From contig JAHEZJ010000017.1 of the NCBI GenBank assembly GCA_023251135.1, forward strand, positions 13,211-77,210: DNA of 64,000 bases, read 5' to 3'. The notes below the pieces were generated by a model, which worked only from the letters and a program-made list of their open reading frames with translations, did not search any database and had not been told where the DNA came from. The translations under genes and the position numbers were made by a program. Below are positions 53,988 to 62,119 of this stretch, in pieces (positions within the stretch are counted from its first letter, which is position 1; each line of letters starts with the position of its first letter). This stretch comes from Flavobacterium sp. (GTDB taxonomy: Bacteria; Bacteroidota; Bacteroidia; Flavobacteriales; Flavobacteriaceae).

Positions 53988-54488
53988 ATGAAACAAGAAT
54001 ATACTTTAACCGCTTACACAGAAGATCAAATGGGATTACTAAACAAAATAACTATCATACTTACGAGAAGAAAAATCAGTATAGAAAGTATCAATATCTC
54101 TACTTGTGAAATTGACAAAATGTACAGATGTACTCTCGTTATAAAAGAAACTTCTGAAACCGTTAGAAATATTGCGCTTCAAATCGAAAAAATTATTGAG
54201 GTTTTCAAATGCTACTACCACACAAACGAAGAAATCGTATGGAAACAAATGGGATTATTTAAAGTAATGACTTCTAGTTTCATCAACGACTTTAATATGA
54301 ATCATTTACTAAAAAAGTATAACGCCAGATCTATAATCATTGAGAAAGATTTTACTGTTTTTGAAGCAACAGGACAAGAAGACACCATCAATGATTTGGC
54401 GGTCGAATTAACTAATTTTGGATTAATCGAATTTATAAAAAGTGCCCGAATTGCCGTAACTCTGAATACGGAATCTTTTCATGTATAG
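53988..54488 (+). CDS. ilvN: Acetolactate synthase small (regulatory) subunit-like protein, unlinked to its catalytic subunit
   Basis: 166 residues. N-terminal ACT domain (YTLTAYTEDQMGLLNKITII, RRKISIESINISTCE, about residues 4-75) and the IlvN/IlvH-type C-terminal half (KVMTSSFINDFNMNHLLKKY ... FGLIEFIKSARIAVT). It would give valine feedback control and activate the IlvB catalytic subunit. No ilvB, ilvD or ilvC is adjacent; the next gene is on the other strand. Either an orphan paralogue or an operon that lost its other genes, while keeping the double attenuator. The symbol rests on the domain match and on the leader peptides. Confidence 0.85.
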   Translation: MKQEYTLTAYTEDQMGLLNKITIILTRRKISIESINISTCEIDKMYRCTLVIKETSETVRNIALQIEKIIEVFKCYYHTNEEIVWKQMGLFKVMTSSFINDFNMNHLLKKYNARSIIIEKDFTVFEATGQEDTINDLAVELTNFGLIEFIKSARIAVTLNTESFHV

Positions 54489-54540
54489 TTTTGTTTAGAG
54501 GTATATATCGAAAACAAAGGATAACTGGCTACATCGGTGT

Positions 54541-55119
54541 CTATTTTAGTAACATTCGTTCCGTAATTGTTTTATTGGAGGAGGCATCGATTCCGGTAAC
54601 TTCGGCATACTTTACATTAGGTAACCAAAAAGAACCTCCTTCAATGCGCACAAATATCTTTTCTACTTGTATTTTCTTCTGATTTACACTTACAAAAACA
54701 CGATATTTTTGATCGGACTCCACCTTTTTCAAGGTTAAAGGCAACTTTTTATAGGACACAAATTGAAGCTCAAACTCCTCATTATTTAAAGTTTTACTTT
54801 CTATTCCGTATGCAAATTTACGCTGTAAGTAGCTAAGATCCTTTTTTTCTCCTTTCTCAGCATATCGAATCCAATATGCTTTTACAGGATTACTTTTGTC
54901 TATTTTTCCATTCTCCTGATAGTTTATGGCATAAATAGCAGTGTTTATATTGGGGTCCCGTTGAATATAAAATAGCATATTATCTATATTTTTTGGCGTT
55001 GGAAAATGTAATGGCGATGGATTCTTGGATTGCGCCAATAGATTTTCAGAATTTATTGTGACTAAGAGCGTTATAACGATTAGTGATTTTATAAAACTTT
55101 TAAATGATAATTTATTCAT
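54541..55119 (-). CDS. Exported DUF4833-type protein
   Basis: 192 residues from ATG 55119, which opens a normal signal peptide (FIKSLIVITLLVTINSENLLAQ); an in-frame upstream ATG (55170) is less likely. Motifs NMLFYIQRDPNINTAIYAIN and NPVKAYWIRYAEKGEKKDLS-QRKFAYGI fit the DUF4833 family as I remember it. No known function; predicted periplasmic. Convergent with ilvN. Confidence 0.78.
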   Translation of the reverse strand: MNKLSFKSFIKSLIVITLLVTINSENLLAQSKNPSPLHFPTPKNIDNMLFYIQRDPNINTAIYAINYQENGKIDKSNPVKAYWIRYAEKGEKKDLSYLQRKFAYGIESKTLNNEEFELQFVSYKKLPLTLKKVESDQKYRVFVSVNQKKIQVEKIFVRIEGGSFWLPNVKYAEVTGIDASSNKTITERMLLK

Positions 55120-55291
55120 AACAAAATATTTATGTAACCTGTTAGCTACAATTACTTTAATATATTTCAATATAGATTTGGTGGCTAAAAAAAGCGCTTC
55201 ACTTGTTTATTGGCTATGCGTTGAATAGAGAAAACACGACCTGAACGAAGTGAACAGACAAAGTAATTACACCAAACTAGTTCTTTACATA

Positions 55292-55723
55292 CTAATTTGA
55301 TTCGACTGCATTCTTTTTCTCATTAGCCTTAAAAACCCAATATTTAATCAGAGGATAGTTAAATCCATAAGAAACAAAACTATCCGTGATTAATCTCCCG
55401 ATTCTATAATCGATTTGAAATCCTTTTTGCAAAATAAGCGTACCAAATGATTTTAGGGAGATGCTTCCCAATACAACCAACGCAAATTTAAAAAGCTGAC
55501 TGTTGATGCGGTTCCTGTAACCCGATTGATTTTTAAATACCCAAAATCTATTGATGCTGAAATTGATAATGGCACCAACGGCTCCGGAGATTAGAATAGA
55601 AAAGGTAAAATGCAATTTGAAAACTTCTGTCAATAAAATCATTAAACCATAATCGGTAATACCTCCTAAAAATGCCGCAATTTGTGCTTGCAGAAAAGTT
55701 AAAATAGATTTTTTCCAGAGCAT
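55292..55723 (-). CDS. GtrA-family membrane protein
   Basis: 143 residues with four membrane helices, starting LQAQIAAFLGGITDYGLMILL and containing the GtrA pattern GAIINFSINRFWVFK. GtrA-type flippases move lipid-linked sugars or related polyprenyl carriers. It is the last gene of the cluster PhyH - small protein - CDP-alcohol transferase - GtrA, starting 1 base after the preceding stop, so they are surely one operon. Confidence 0.9.
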   Translation of the reverse strand: MLWKKSILTFLQAQIAAFLGGITDYGLMILLTEVFKLHFTFSILISGAVGAIINFSINRFWVFKNQSGYRNRINSQLFKFALVVLGSISLKSFGTLILQKGFQIDYRIGRLITDSFVSYGFNYPLIKYWVFKANEKKNAVESN

Positions 55724-55724
55724 A

Positions 55725-56411
55725 TCAATCCTGGTTTTTGTCTCTTAAATCCCCCAGCTTTAAGAGCTTCAAGCTATCGATAGTATTGATTACAAATAAT
55801 ACAATAGAGATTAAGACCGCCAGATAGGTAATTGATCCATGAAACAAAACTTCTATAATTAAAATTAAAGCAATAATAAATCTAAGTTCTGTTGGACCAA
55901 CAAAGCCGGAATCGATACTGTATTCATTGGTGATTTTGTAGCGTAACTGGCTGATAATAATAGACCAGCCATACAACGCGACAAAAGCAAAGGCTACTAT
56001 TTGTGTACCATTTTTAGCATAAATGTAGTAGCCAAAGCCTATCAGTACAATACCGATCCAATCGGCAATAATATCGAGTGCAAAACCATACCAGCGACGT
56101 GGAATGTTTCTATAATAAGCCAATCTTCCATCTAAAGAATCGCCTAACCAATTTATAGCCAAACCAATAATACCGAAAAGCAGATACCAATCTGTTAAAT
56201 AACTGCCTAAAACAAAAGCCAGAAAAATGAATCCCGAACCAAGTGTACCAATTAAAGTGAGTACGTTTGGCGAAATAAATCCAGGTACTTTTGGAAGTAA
56301 AAATACAATGGTTAACTGTTCTGCTCTTTTTAAAATATTAGTTCGTTTACGATCAGAAAATGTTCTTTGTGCAATTGCACTATAATCTTCAACCTCTGTT
56401 TCTCTTCCCAT
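55725..56411 (-). CDS. CDP-alcohol phosphatidyltransferase family protein with altered active-site motif
   Basis: 228 residues, about six membrane helices. The catalytic signature DG-x2-AR-x8-G-x3-D-x3-D appears as DSLDGRLAYYRNIPRRWYG with FALDIIAD following: all four Asp are present, but the Arg after Ala is Tyr. The family makes phospholipid head groups from CDP-activated lipids and an alcohol. The start ATG overlaps the previous gene's TAA (TAATG). The changed Arg may alter the substrate; this is inference. Confidence 0.87.
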   Translation of the reverse strand: MGRETEVEDYSAIAQRTFSDRKRTNILKRAEQLTIVFLLPKVPGFISPNVLTLIGTLGSGFIFLAFVLGSYLTDWYLLFGIIGLAINWLGDSLDGRLAYYRNIPRRWYGFALDIIADWIGIVLIGFGYYIYAKNGTQIVAFAFVALYGWSIIISQLRYKITNEYSIDSGFVGPTELRFIIALILIIEVLFHGSITYLAVLISIVLFVINTIDSLKLLKLGDLRDKNQD

Positions 56412-56563
56412 TAATAGCCCAATGTTTGTAAACCAGATTGTATAACCAATTCTAGTTTGGTAATTTTTAATTTTATTTTTCCTTGGGTATTTTTAAAAAA
56501 AACGGTGGTTCTTTTTAGTTTACCTGATCTAACCAGATAACTAAATGCGATAATAAACAGCAT
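56411..56563 (-). CDS. 50-residue basic protein within the PhyH operon
   Basis: ATG 56563 lies one base after the PhyH stop, and the TAA overlaps the next start (TAATG), which argues that the small gene is real. N-terminal hydrophobic segment MLFIIAFSYLVRSG, then KLKRTTVFFKNTQGKIKLKI and ...ELVIQSGLQTLGY. Not recognised. It could also be the tail of a once larger protein; a longer frame from 56629 overlaps PhyH and is less likely. Confidence 0.6.
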   Translation of the reverse strand: MLFIIAFSYLVRSGKLKRTTVFFKNTQGKIKLKITKLELVIQSGLQTLGY

Positions 56564-56564
56564 A

Positions 56565-57371
56565 CTATTTAACAATTCCGGCAAAACGTTGATAGAAAAC
56601 CGTTGGGCTATTCTCATTTTTAGGAGCATATTTTCCGGCTATAATTGGAATATAAATAACCCTCCTTCTACTCTCTTCGCCACGGATAGTTGATTCTGCA
56701 ACTCTGTGCCACAAACGGCCATCGTGAATGGTTAAATCTCCGGCTTCCGGAATGATGGAAACTTCCTCTGGATCGGCGTTATGATCTAAAAAGTATTTTT
56801 TACGGAAAAGCATTTGATAAATACTTTGTTTGTGCGTACCCGGAATGATTTTAAGGCCACCATTTTCGGGTTTTAAAGTACTTAAATGGATCCCCACATT
56901 GAGCATAGGGTTTAATTTTGCACCATAAAAAATATCTCGCAAACCATCTGTATGCCAGCCCATCTTACTAAACTTGCTTTCCGGACCATTGATATAGTGA
57001 TTGAAAACCATTCCGTCTTTTTCTTCAGTACCTAATCTTGCGTCATCGCCTGCCAATTGTAATAAACTATTAAATCTTGGATCAAGTAAAAGACCGCTTA
57101 AGGTTTGATGGTGCTGATTGACAAAAGCAAAACGCTGTACTATAGCAGAGCCATCTAAATCTTTTCCGTATTTAATTGGAACGCCGTTTACTTTTTTCAG
57201 GTCATTGTCAACCCATTTTTGCTCCACTTGTTTGGAGGCATCAATGATAGATGAAACTGTTTCCGGGTTTATAAATTTTTTGAAGTGGATGAAGCCGTAT
57301 TGGTTAAAAAAGTTTATTTGCTCCTCAGTTAATTGCTCAGTAAGGGTAAAGGTTTTATAAGAAGATATCAT
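56565..57371 (-). CDS. Phytanoyl-CoA dioxygenase (PhyH) family protein
   Basis: 268 residues. Fe(II)/2-oxoglutarate fold with HTD motif in MGWHTDGLRDIFYG (near 139), the distal His in GRLWHRVAEST (near 222) and the 2-oxoglutarate Arg in SRRRVIYIP (near 238). These enzymes hydroxylate lipids or small molecules. First gene of the operon with CDP-alcohol transferase and GtrA, so a lipid or lipid-linked substrate is likely. A poly-cysteine leader peptide lies 42 bases upstream. Confidence 0.9.
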   Translation of the reverse strand: MISSYKTFTLTEQLTEEQINFFNQYGFIHFKKFINPETVSSIIDASKQVEQKWVDNDLKKVNGVPIKYGKDLDGSAIVQRFAFVNQHHQTLSGLLLDPRFNSLLQLAGDDARLGTEEKDGMVFNHYINGPESKFSKMGWHTDGLRDIFYGAKLNPMLNVGIHLSTLKPENGGLKIIPGTHKQSIYQMLFRKKYFLDHNADPEEVSIIPEAGDLTIHDGRLWHRVAESTIRGEESRRRVIYIPIIAGKYAPKNENSPTVFYQRFAGIVK

Positions 57372-57412
57372 AATAAATAGATTTAATAAATGAAAGATTT
57401 AAGTTTTTAATT

Positions 57413-57469
57413 TTATCTAAAAGATTTGCAACAGCAACAACAGCTACACATTCGCATGTTGTCGTGCAT
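57413..57469 (-). CDS. Poly-cysteine leader peptide upstream of the PhyH operon
   Basis: MHDNMRMCSCCCCCKSFR: 18 residues with six Cys, five in a row, ending 42 bases before the PhyH start. The codons TGT TGT TGC TGT TGC would stall ribosomes when charged tRNA-Cys is low. A promoter-like pair (TTTG and TATCTTCG on the minus strand) lies about 80-110 bases upstream. No strong terminator follows the peptide, so control of translation or RNA folding is likelier than classical attenuation. Confidence 0.75.
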   Translation of the reverse strand: MHDNMRMCSCCCCCKSFR

Positions 57470-57598
57470 TCGGTCTTTAGGAAAATTAAATTTATTTCTT
57501 TTATTATACATACTCTATAGAATTAGTCGATATTTAAAACGAAGATAATATAAATTCTCTTTTGCAAAGAATATTTTTTTATTTTTTTTGAAAAAAAG

Positions 57599-58387
57599 TT
57601 AAATTTTATAGATCCCGGCTGCCGTTTTTTCGATGAATGCCTTTGGCAGTATGCGATTGGCATAAACCGAAATGATATTTGTAAAACCCGGAATAACTTC
57701 CGATTTTTTTCTAAACATGGCTTTTACAGCAAGTTTTGCAACTTCATCAGGCTGCATATTAAACTTTTCAGCCATTTTGCTAAAGGCATTTAAACCAGCT
57801 CTTGCAGCAAAACCGGTATCAACCGGACCCGGACTAAAACAGCTTACTGAAATTGAAGTTTGCGCAAGTTCGAAACGCAAGGCACGCGTAAACGATAAAA
57901 CAAAAGCCTTTGTGGCCGAATAAACTGCCAGCGTAGGTACAGCCTGGTATGCAGCAGTACTAGATATGTTTAAAATGTAAGCTTGTTTTTGTTGTGAAAG
58001 TATGGGTACTAATAAATGCGAAAGCTCTACCACTACATTCATGTTAAGCTGCATCATGCCAAGCTGATCGGTTAGCAAAGACTGACTAAAATCGCCCCAC
58101 ACACCACAACCGGCATTGTTTACTACAATGCCAACCGGATAGTTGTTCCTTTTGATCCAATCGGCTACTTTTAACGATGCATCATTCATCGAAAGATCAA
58201 TCGATAAAACAGCGGTGTTGATGCCGTATTTAACCTGAAGATCCTCAGATAGTGCTTTTAATTCCGCTTCACTTCTTGCAACAAGTAACAACGGATATCC
58301 CTGTTTAGCCAATTCATAAGCAATAGATTTTCCAATGCCTTTGCTGGCGCCAGTTATTAAGGCATACGGTTTCGTTTTTTCGCTCAT
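57599..58387 (-). CDS. Short-chain dehydrogenase/reductase
   Basis: 262 residues, classical SDR. Cofactor loop TGASKGIGKSIAYELAKQG (near 13-31), NNAGCGVWG, catalytic Ser in LNISSTAAY and Tyr/Lys in YSATKAF (near 155), with SPGPVDTGF. The C-terminus FRKKSEVIPGFTNIISVYANRILP is typical of DltE/SadH-like SDRs acting on lipids. Upstream of, and on the same strand as, the PhyH operon, but 227 bases with a leader peptide lie between. Confidence 0.92.
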   Translation of the reverse strand: MSEKTKPYALITGASKGIGKSIAYELAKQGYPLLLVARSEAELKALSEDLQVKYGINTAVLSIDLSMNDASLKVADWIKRNNYPVGIVVNNAGCGVWGDFSQSLLTDQLGMMQLNMNVVVELSHLLVPILSQQKQAYILNISSTAAYQAVPTLAVYSATKAFVLSFTRALRFELAQTSISVSCFSPGPVDTGFAARAGLNAFSKMAEKFNMQPDEVAKLAVKAMFRKKSEVIPGFTNIISVYANRILPKAFIEKTAAGIYKI

Positions 58388-58439
58388 TTTATTAGTTTAA
58401 GCATCAAATATAAAGATTAATTATAAACCGTTTACTGTA

Positions 58440-58513
58440 TAACCTGCATAATGGTCTCCCTCTTCTTCCCTACCCTGTGGGACCTATTGTGCACTACACA
58501 TTCTTTAAGCGGG
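58440..58513. other. Possible structured transcript before the bidirectional terminator
   Basis: ATAATGG (about 58449-58455) pairs with CCATTAT (about 58514-58520), and CCCTGTGGG forms an inner hairpin; the block ends at a strong terminator. No frame of note. Confidence 0.3.
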
Positions 58514-58523
58514 CCATTATAAT

Positions 58524-58553
58524 AAAAAAAGAGACGCAAAGTCTCTTTTTTTT
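58524..58553. terminator. Bidirectional terminator downstream of eptA-like gene
   Basis: 12-bp stem AAAAAAAGAGAC / GTCTCTTTTTTT with GCAAA loop, 61 bases beyond the eptA-type stop. Confidence 0.85.
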
Positions 58554-58613
58554 ATACAACTTGGCTATTGTTTCACCGGGAACCCGGTTAAAAAACAGCT
58601 TCTGTTTATTTTC

Positions 58614-60152
58614 TTATTTAAAAATGTTCATTTGCTCATTATAAACAGGACTTTGAATGTTTAAAAAATTTAAAACACTATGAAACACATGGTTTTGCGA
58701 TACGCTCTTATTTGCCTTGAGTTGTTTTGAATTGTCCGACACCCAAACGATGAAAGGAATCTCATATTGTTCTTTTGGAGCAAAACTTATGGGTACTCCA
58801 TGCATGTACAAATTCTTTTCACCTAAGGATTCTCCATGATCTGAAACAAAAATCATAGCACTTTTATACTCTTTTAACTCCTTTAGGTCTTCGATTACTT
58901 TTGATAAAATATAATCGGTATAGACAATGGTATTATCATAAGCATTAAAGAGTTCTTCCTGCGAACATTTTCCGAGTTCAACACTATTACAGACCGGTTT
59001 AAAAGTTTCAAATTCAGCCGGGTACTTCTTGCTATAAGTAGGTCCGTGACTTGTACTGGTGTGCAGTACAATTAATATTTTATTCTTTTTGCTGGATAGA
59101 ATCTGCTCTTTTAACCCTCTTATAAGAACTTCGTCATAATTGCATTCTTCACCTTTACAATCCTTCTTTAAAATATCTCTGTTTTGGTATTTCTCGATAT
59201 GCACCGGAGGTTCTCCCCAGTTTGTTGTTCTCCAGACAACCTCTACATTGTTTCTGTAAAGGTAATTTGGCAAGATTTCATATAAATCATCTGAATTGGT
59301 ATGTTCCAAAATACATTTTACGCCAGCTGTTGTATAAGTAGCACAGGAATTGGCGTTAAAATGAAATAGATTCTTTGTTTTGGAAAGCAATGGATTGGTG
59401 TTTTTCTTATAACCGTACAGAGAAAAGTTCTGACTTCTGGCAGATTCCCCAATTACTAAAACAACAACCGACTTCTGATTGTCTTTTATTACAGCATTTG
59501 GCAGTAAAATTTCCTTTTCATTCTTCTTGTATTTATGAATATAAAAAAGTGATGTATTTACCGAATAAGACCAAGGCATTGCAAGACCTCCCAACTGTTT
59601 CGAGTTTTTATCAATCCATAACCAATTGCTTGCATTGGCGAATACCAAAACGATAATAAACAATAAGGCTAAAGAAGAAAGAGTTAAGAATTTCTTCAAG
59701 GCAACTTTTATGATATTAACTTTTATAATATAAATACTGGGAATAACGCCTAGAAAGATTACGTACAGTATTAATTGAAAAGAGAAAAAACTGCTGGACT
59801 CTTCAAAATTAGTATTGAGTACATTACCGATCATGCTTTCATCTATTATTACACTATAGGTATTAACAAAATAAACGGCAACTGCATTGATCATAAAGAA
59901 TAAAACCAATAAAAACTTTCCAACATACCGGGAAAGCGAAAATATCAGGTAGAAAACAAAGGCATTTAAAACCAGCATCAGAATGATAAGACTGAAAATC
60001 AAAACAATACCGTTCAGACTTTTATAATCGACATGATTAAAAACATAGGTATAAAAAGGCAAATGAAAGAACACAAAATTCAGAAAACTCATTAGCAAAA
60101 CAAAATGAGTCAGTCTTAAGTTATTTTTTAACATAAACGGCGGTAATTTCAT
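58614..60152 (-). CDS. EptA/MCR-type lipid A phosphoethanolamine transferase
   Basis: 512 residues. Five N-terminal membrane helices (about 15-175), then the periplasmic alkaline-phosphatase-fold domain: metal ligand VIGESARSQNFSLYGY (Glu near 231), nucleophile Thr in NSCATYTTAGVKC (near 270), TSTSHGPTYSKKYPAEFETF, and FVSDHGESLGE (Asp-His). Cys pairs DCKGEEC and CNSVELGKC match the EptA disulfides. It transfers phosphoethanolamine to lipid A, a change that lowers polymyxin binding. ATG 60134 is an alternative start. The gene overlaps the PAP2 gene by about 14-32 bases, so the two are co-translated. Confidence 0.9.
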   Translation of the reverse strand: MKLPPFMLKNNLRLTHFVLLMSFLNFVFFHLPFYTYVFNHVDYKSLNGIVLIFSLIILMLVLNAFVFYLIFSLSRYVGKFLLVLFFMINAVAVYFVNTYSVIIDESMIGNVLNTNFEESSSFFSFQLILYVIFLGVIPSIYIIKVNIIKVALKKFLTLSSLALLFIIVLVFANASNWLWIDKNSKQLGGLAMPWSYSVNTSLFYIHKYKKNEKEILLPNAVIKDNQKSVVVLVIGESARSQNFSLYGYKKNTNPLLSKTKNLFHFNANSCATYTTAGVKCILEHTNSDDLYEILPNYLYRNNVEVVWRTTNWGEPPVHIEKYQNRDILKKDCKGEECNYDEVLIRGLKEQILSSKKNKILIVLHTSTSHGPTYSKKYPAEFETFKPVCNSVELGKCSQEELFNAYDNTIVYTDYILSKVIEDLKELKEYKSAMIFVSDHGESLGEKNLYMHGVPISFAPKEQYEIPFIVWVSDNSKQLKANKSVSQNHVFHSVLNFLNIQSPVYNEQMNIFK

Positions 60153-60972
60153 AGAATGAAAGGCTAATAATTTTAAATAATGAAACAGCTAAACTAATGA
60201 ATGCTAAATAAAATATGATTAAATCCTCATCAATTATTCTGTAGACTAAGCAAATACTGCAAATAAGAAACAAGATAATAATTATTGGATAATACTTTTT
60301 ATTATTAATCCAACCGAAGATTCTATATTTTCGGCTTATAAAAATACCTAATAATCCCGCAATATATCCTAAAGTTCCTCCTATAATTACATCAAGAGGA
60401 TAATGTGCTCCTACTCCCACTCTGGTAAAACCTATAATCAATCCTGTAATTAAGATTGCAGAAAACCATAAAATTTTCATTTTTAAACCCTTAGGCATAA
60501 ATGAAAAAAGCAAGACTGTAACTATGGTGAAAAGTACAATAGAATGTCCTGACGGTAGACTATTGTGACCGCATAATGCTTTACCAACAATAAAGAAACT
60601 ATCATTGTTGAATGTTGCTGCCGGTCTTGGGACAGAAAATATATTTTTTAACGGACAAGAAAATAAAAGAGAAAATAGTAAGCCTGATAGTAAAGCTTCC
60701 CACAATTTAGGAGCGTAAACAATTAAAATACTTAGAAATGATAAAAAAATAGAAGCGTCTCCTAACTGAGTAAGATTATATTCAAAACTTGGATATTGGC
60801 CCAAATGATGATTAATAAAATAGAAAGTGTCCTTTTGAATTTGTATATACCCTTCTGTATTTAAAGCATTTAAATTATACAAAAACAAAATTATAGTTGC
60901 CAGAAAAAGTATAGGGAGAAAAAACAAAAAAGGTTTAAGTCTTGAATAGTTAGCGATAATATAGGCATTCAT
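60121..60972 (-). CDS. PAP2-family membrane phosphatase
   Basis: 283 residues, about eight membrane helices. The three phosphatase motifs are complete: KNIFSVPRP (K-x6-RP, near 110), SLPSGHS (near 140) and TRVGVGAHYPLD (near 190), i.e. R-x5-H-x3-D. Such enzymes remove lipid A or undecaprenyl phosphates. Its overlap with the EptA-type gene recalls the mcr-1/pap2 pairing in Moraxellaceae. The likely role is dephosphorylation of lipid A to prepare or complement phosphoethanolamine addition; inference. Confidence 0.9.
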   Translation of the reverse strand: MNAYIIANYSRLKPFLFFLPILFLATIILFLYNLNALNTEGYIQIQKDTFYFINHHLGQYPSFEYNLTQLGDASIFLSFLSILIVYAPKLWEALLSGLLFSLLFSCPLKNIFSVPRPAATFNNDSFFIVGKALCGHNSLPSGHSIVLFTIVTVLLFSFMPKGLKMKILWFSAILITGLIIGFTRVGVGAHYPLDVIIGGTLGYIAGLLGIFISRKYRIFGWINNKKYYPIIIILFLICSICLVYRIIDEDLIIFYLAFISLAVSLFKIISLSFYEITAVYVKK

Positions 60973-61441
60973 AGTGTTTTCTTTTTAATTTTTTTTTACT
61001 CTATTTAGGTTCTCAAATAATTTTCATATCACAAAACTGTTCCTCTTTATCTTAAGAAGAAAATGACGAAGAACGATCTAAAAGCACTAAAAATGATAAT
61101 TCTTCTTACCTATAAATTTACTCGGCTGCAAGATTAACTAATCTCATTTTACTGCTTGTGTTCTACACATTAATAAAAAGTAAATTAATTGGTCAATTTT
61201 GAATAAATTTAGAATTTCTGCCGAATTAGGATTTTTTTTACATAATTTCTTCTTAAAAAAAAAATCACGTCATAGTATCAACTTGGCATATTCTTAATTT
61301 ACAACACCATAAAACGAAAGATTACACTGGTGTTCGTAGTAATTATATAAGCTAAAAACACTATCTTAGATTTCACTAGAAAAGAAACACAAAGCATTTT
61401 AAATTCAACTTTTCTTCAAAATTTGTATCTAAACTTGCAGC
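60973..61441. other. Divergent control region of the pap2-eptA pair and the two-component system
   Basis: 469 bases without a convincing gene (a 24-codon frame at 61063-61137 was noted and rejected). TTCTTAA-type words occur at 61248 and 61291, and ACACCA / TGGTGT arms flank 61304-61333. Near-consensus -7 TAAACTTG at 61430-61437, only 4 bases before the regulator ATG. Confidence 0.4.
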
Positions 61442-62119
61442 ATGAAGATTTTAATTATAGAAGATGAGCTGGAAATTGCTCAAAGCATTAAAAATTATTT
61501 TAAAACGAATGGAGTCCAATGCGAGACGGCCGAAAACTATAGTTTGGCCCTTAGCAAAATTGATTCCTACGATTATGATTGCATACTTCTGGACCTAATG
61601 CTGCCTGATGGTGACGGATTTGATATATTAAGACAACTCAAAAGAAAAAACAAAACAGACGGAGTTATCGTGATTTCTGCCAAAGAAACACTCGAAACCC
61701 GTCTGGAAGGATTCAATCTTGGCGCTGATGATTACCTCACCAAGCCTTTTCATCTCTCAGAACTTTTGGTGCGAATGCAGGCTCTCATCAGACGAAAGAA
61801 TTTCAAGGGATGTAATAGTGTAATCTTCAATGAAATCGTAATTGATCTGTTTTCTAAATCCGTATTGGTAAACGATGTCAAATTAGATCTGACCAAAAAG
61901 GAAATAGATTTGCTTCTTTTTTTAATTGGTAATGAAAATAAGGTGTTATCCAAAGGGGCTATTGCGGAGTATCTTTCCGGAGATATGGCTGATATGCTCG
62001 ATAACCATGATTTTGTATATGCACATATTAAAAATCTGAAAAAGAAACTCCAACAAGCAGGAAGTGGCGATTATATTAAAACAGTTTACGGTTTGGGATA
62101 TAAATGGGAAAATGAATAA
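61442..62119 (+). CDS. OmpR/PhoB-family response regulator
   Basis: 225 residues. Receiver with acidic pair IIEDELEIA, phospho-Asp in ILLDLMLPDGDG (near 51), Thr/Ser in VISAKE and Lys in YLTKPFH; then a winged-helix output domain (VLVNDVKLDLTKKEIDLLLFL ... HIKNLKKKLQQAG ... IKTVYGLGYKW). The downstream kinase gene overlaps it by 8 bases (ATGAATAA). Being divergent from pap2-eptA, it is a strong candidate for their regulator. Confidence 0.94.
   Translation: MKILIIEDELEIAQSIKNYFKTNGVQCETAENYSLALSKIDSYDYDCILLDLMLPDGDGFDILRQLKRKNKTDGVIVISAKETLETRLEGFNLGADDYLTKPFHLSELLVRMQALIRRKNFKGCNSVIFNEIVIDLFSKSVLVNDVKLDLTKKEIDLLLFLIGNENKVLSKGAIAEYLSGDMADMLDNHDFVYAHIKNLKKKLQQAGSGDYIKTVYGLGYKWENE

Noticed and set aside
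56564..56629. Long form of the small gene in the PhyH operon
   Set aside because: It would overlap PhyH by 65 bases; the ATG at 56563 directly after the PhyH stop is better.
61063..61137. 24-codon frame MTKNDLKALKMIILLTYKFT...
   Set aside because: No run of one amino acid and no terminator or antiterminator, so not a leader peptide; likely chance.
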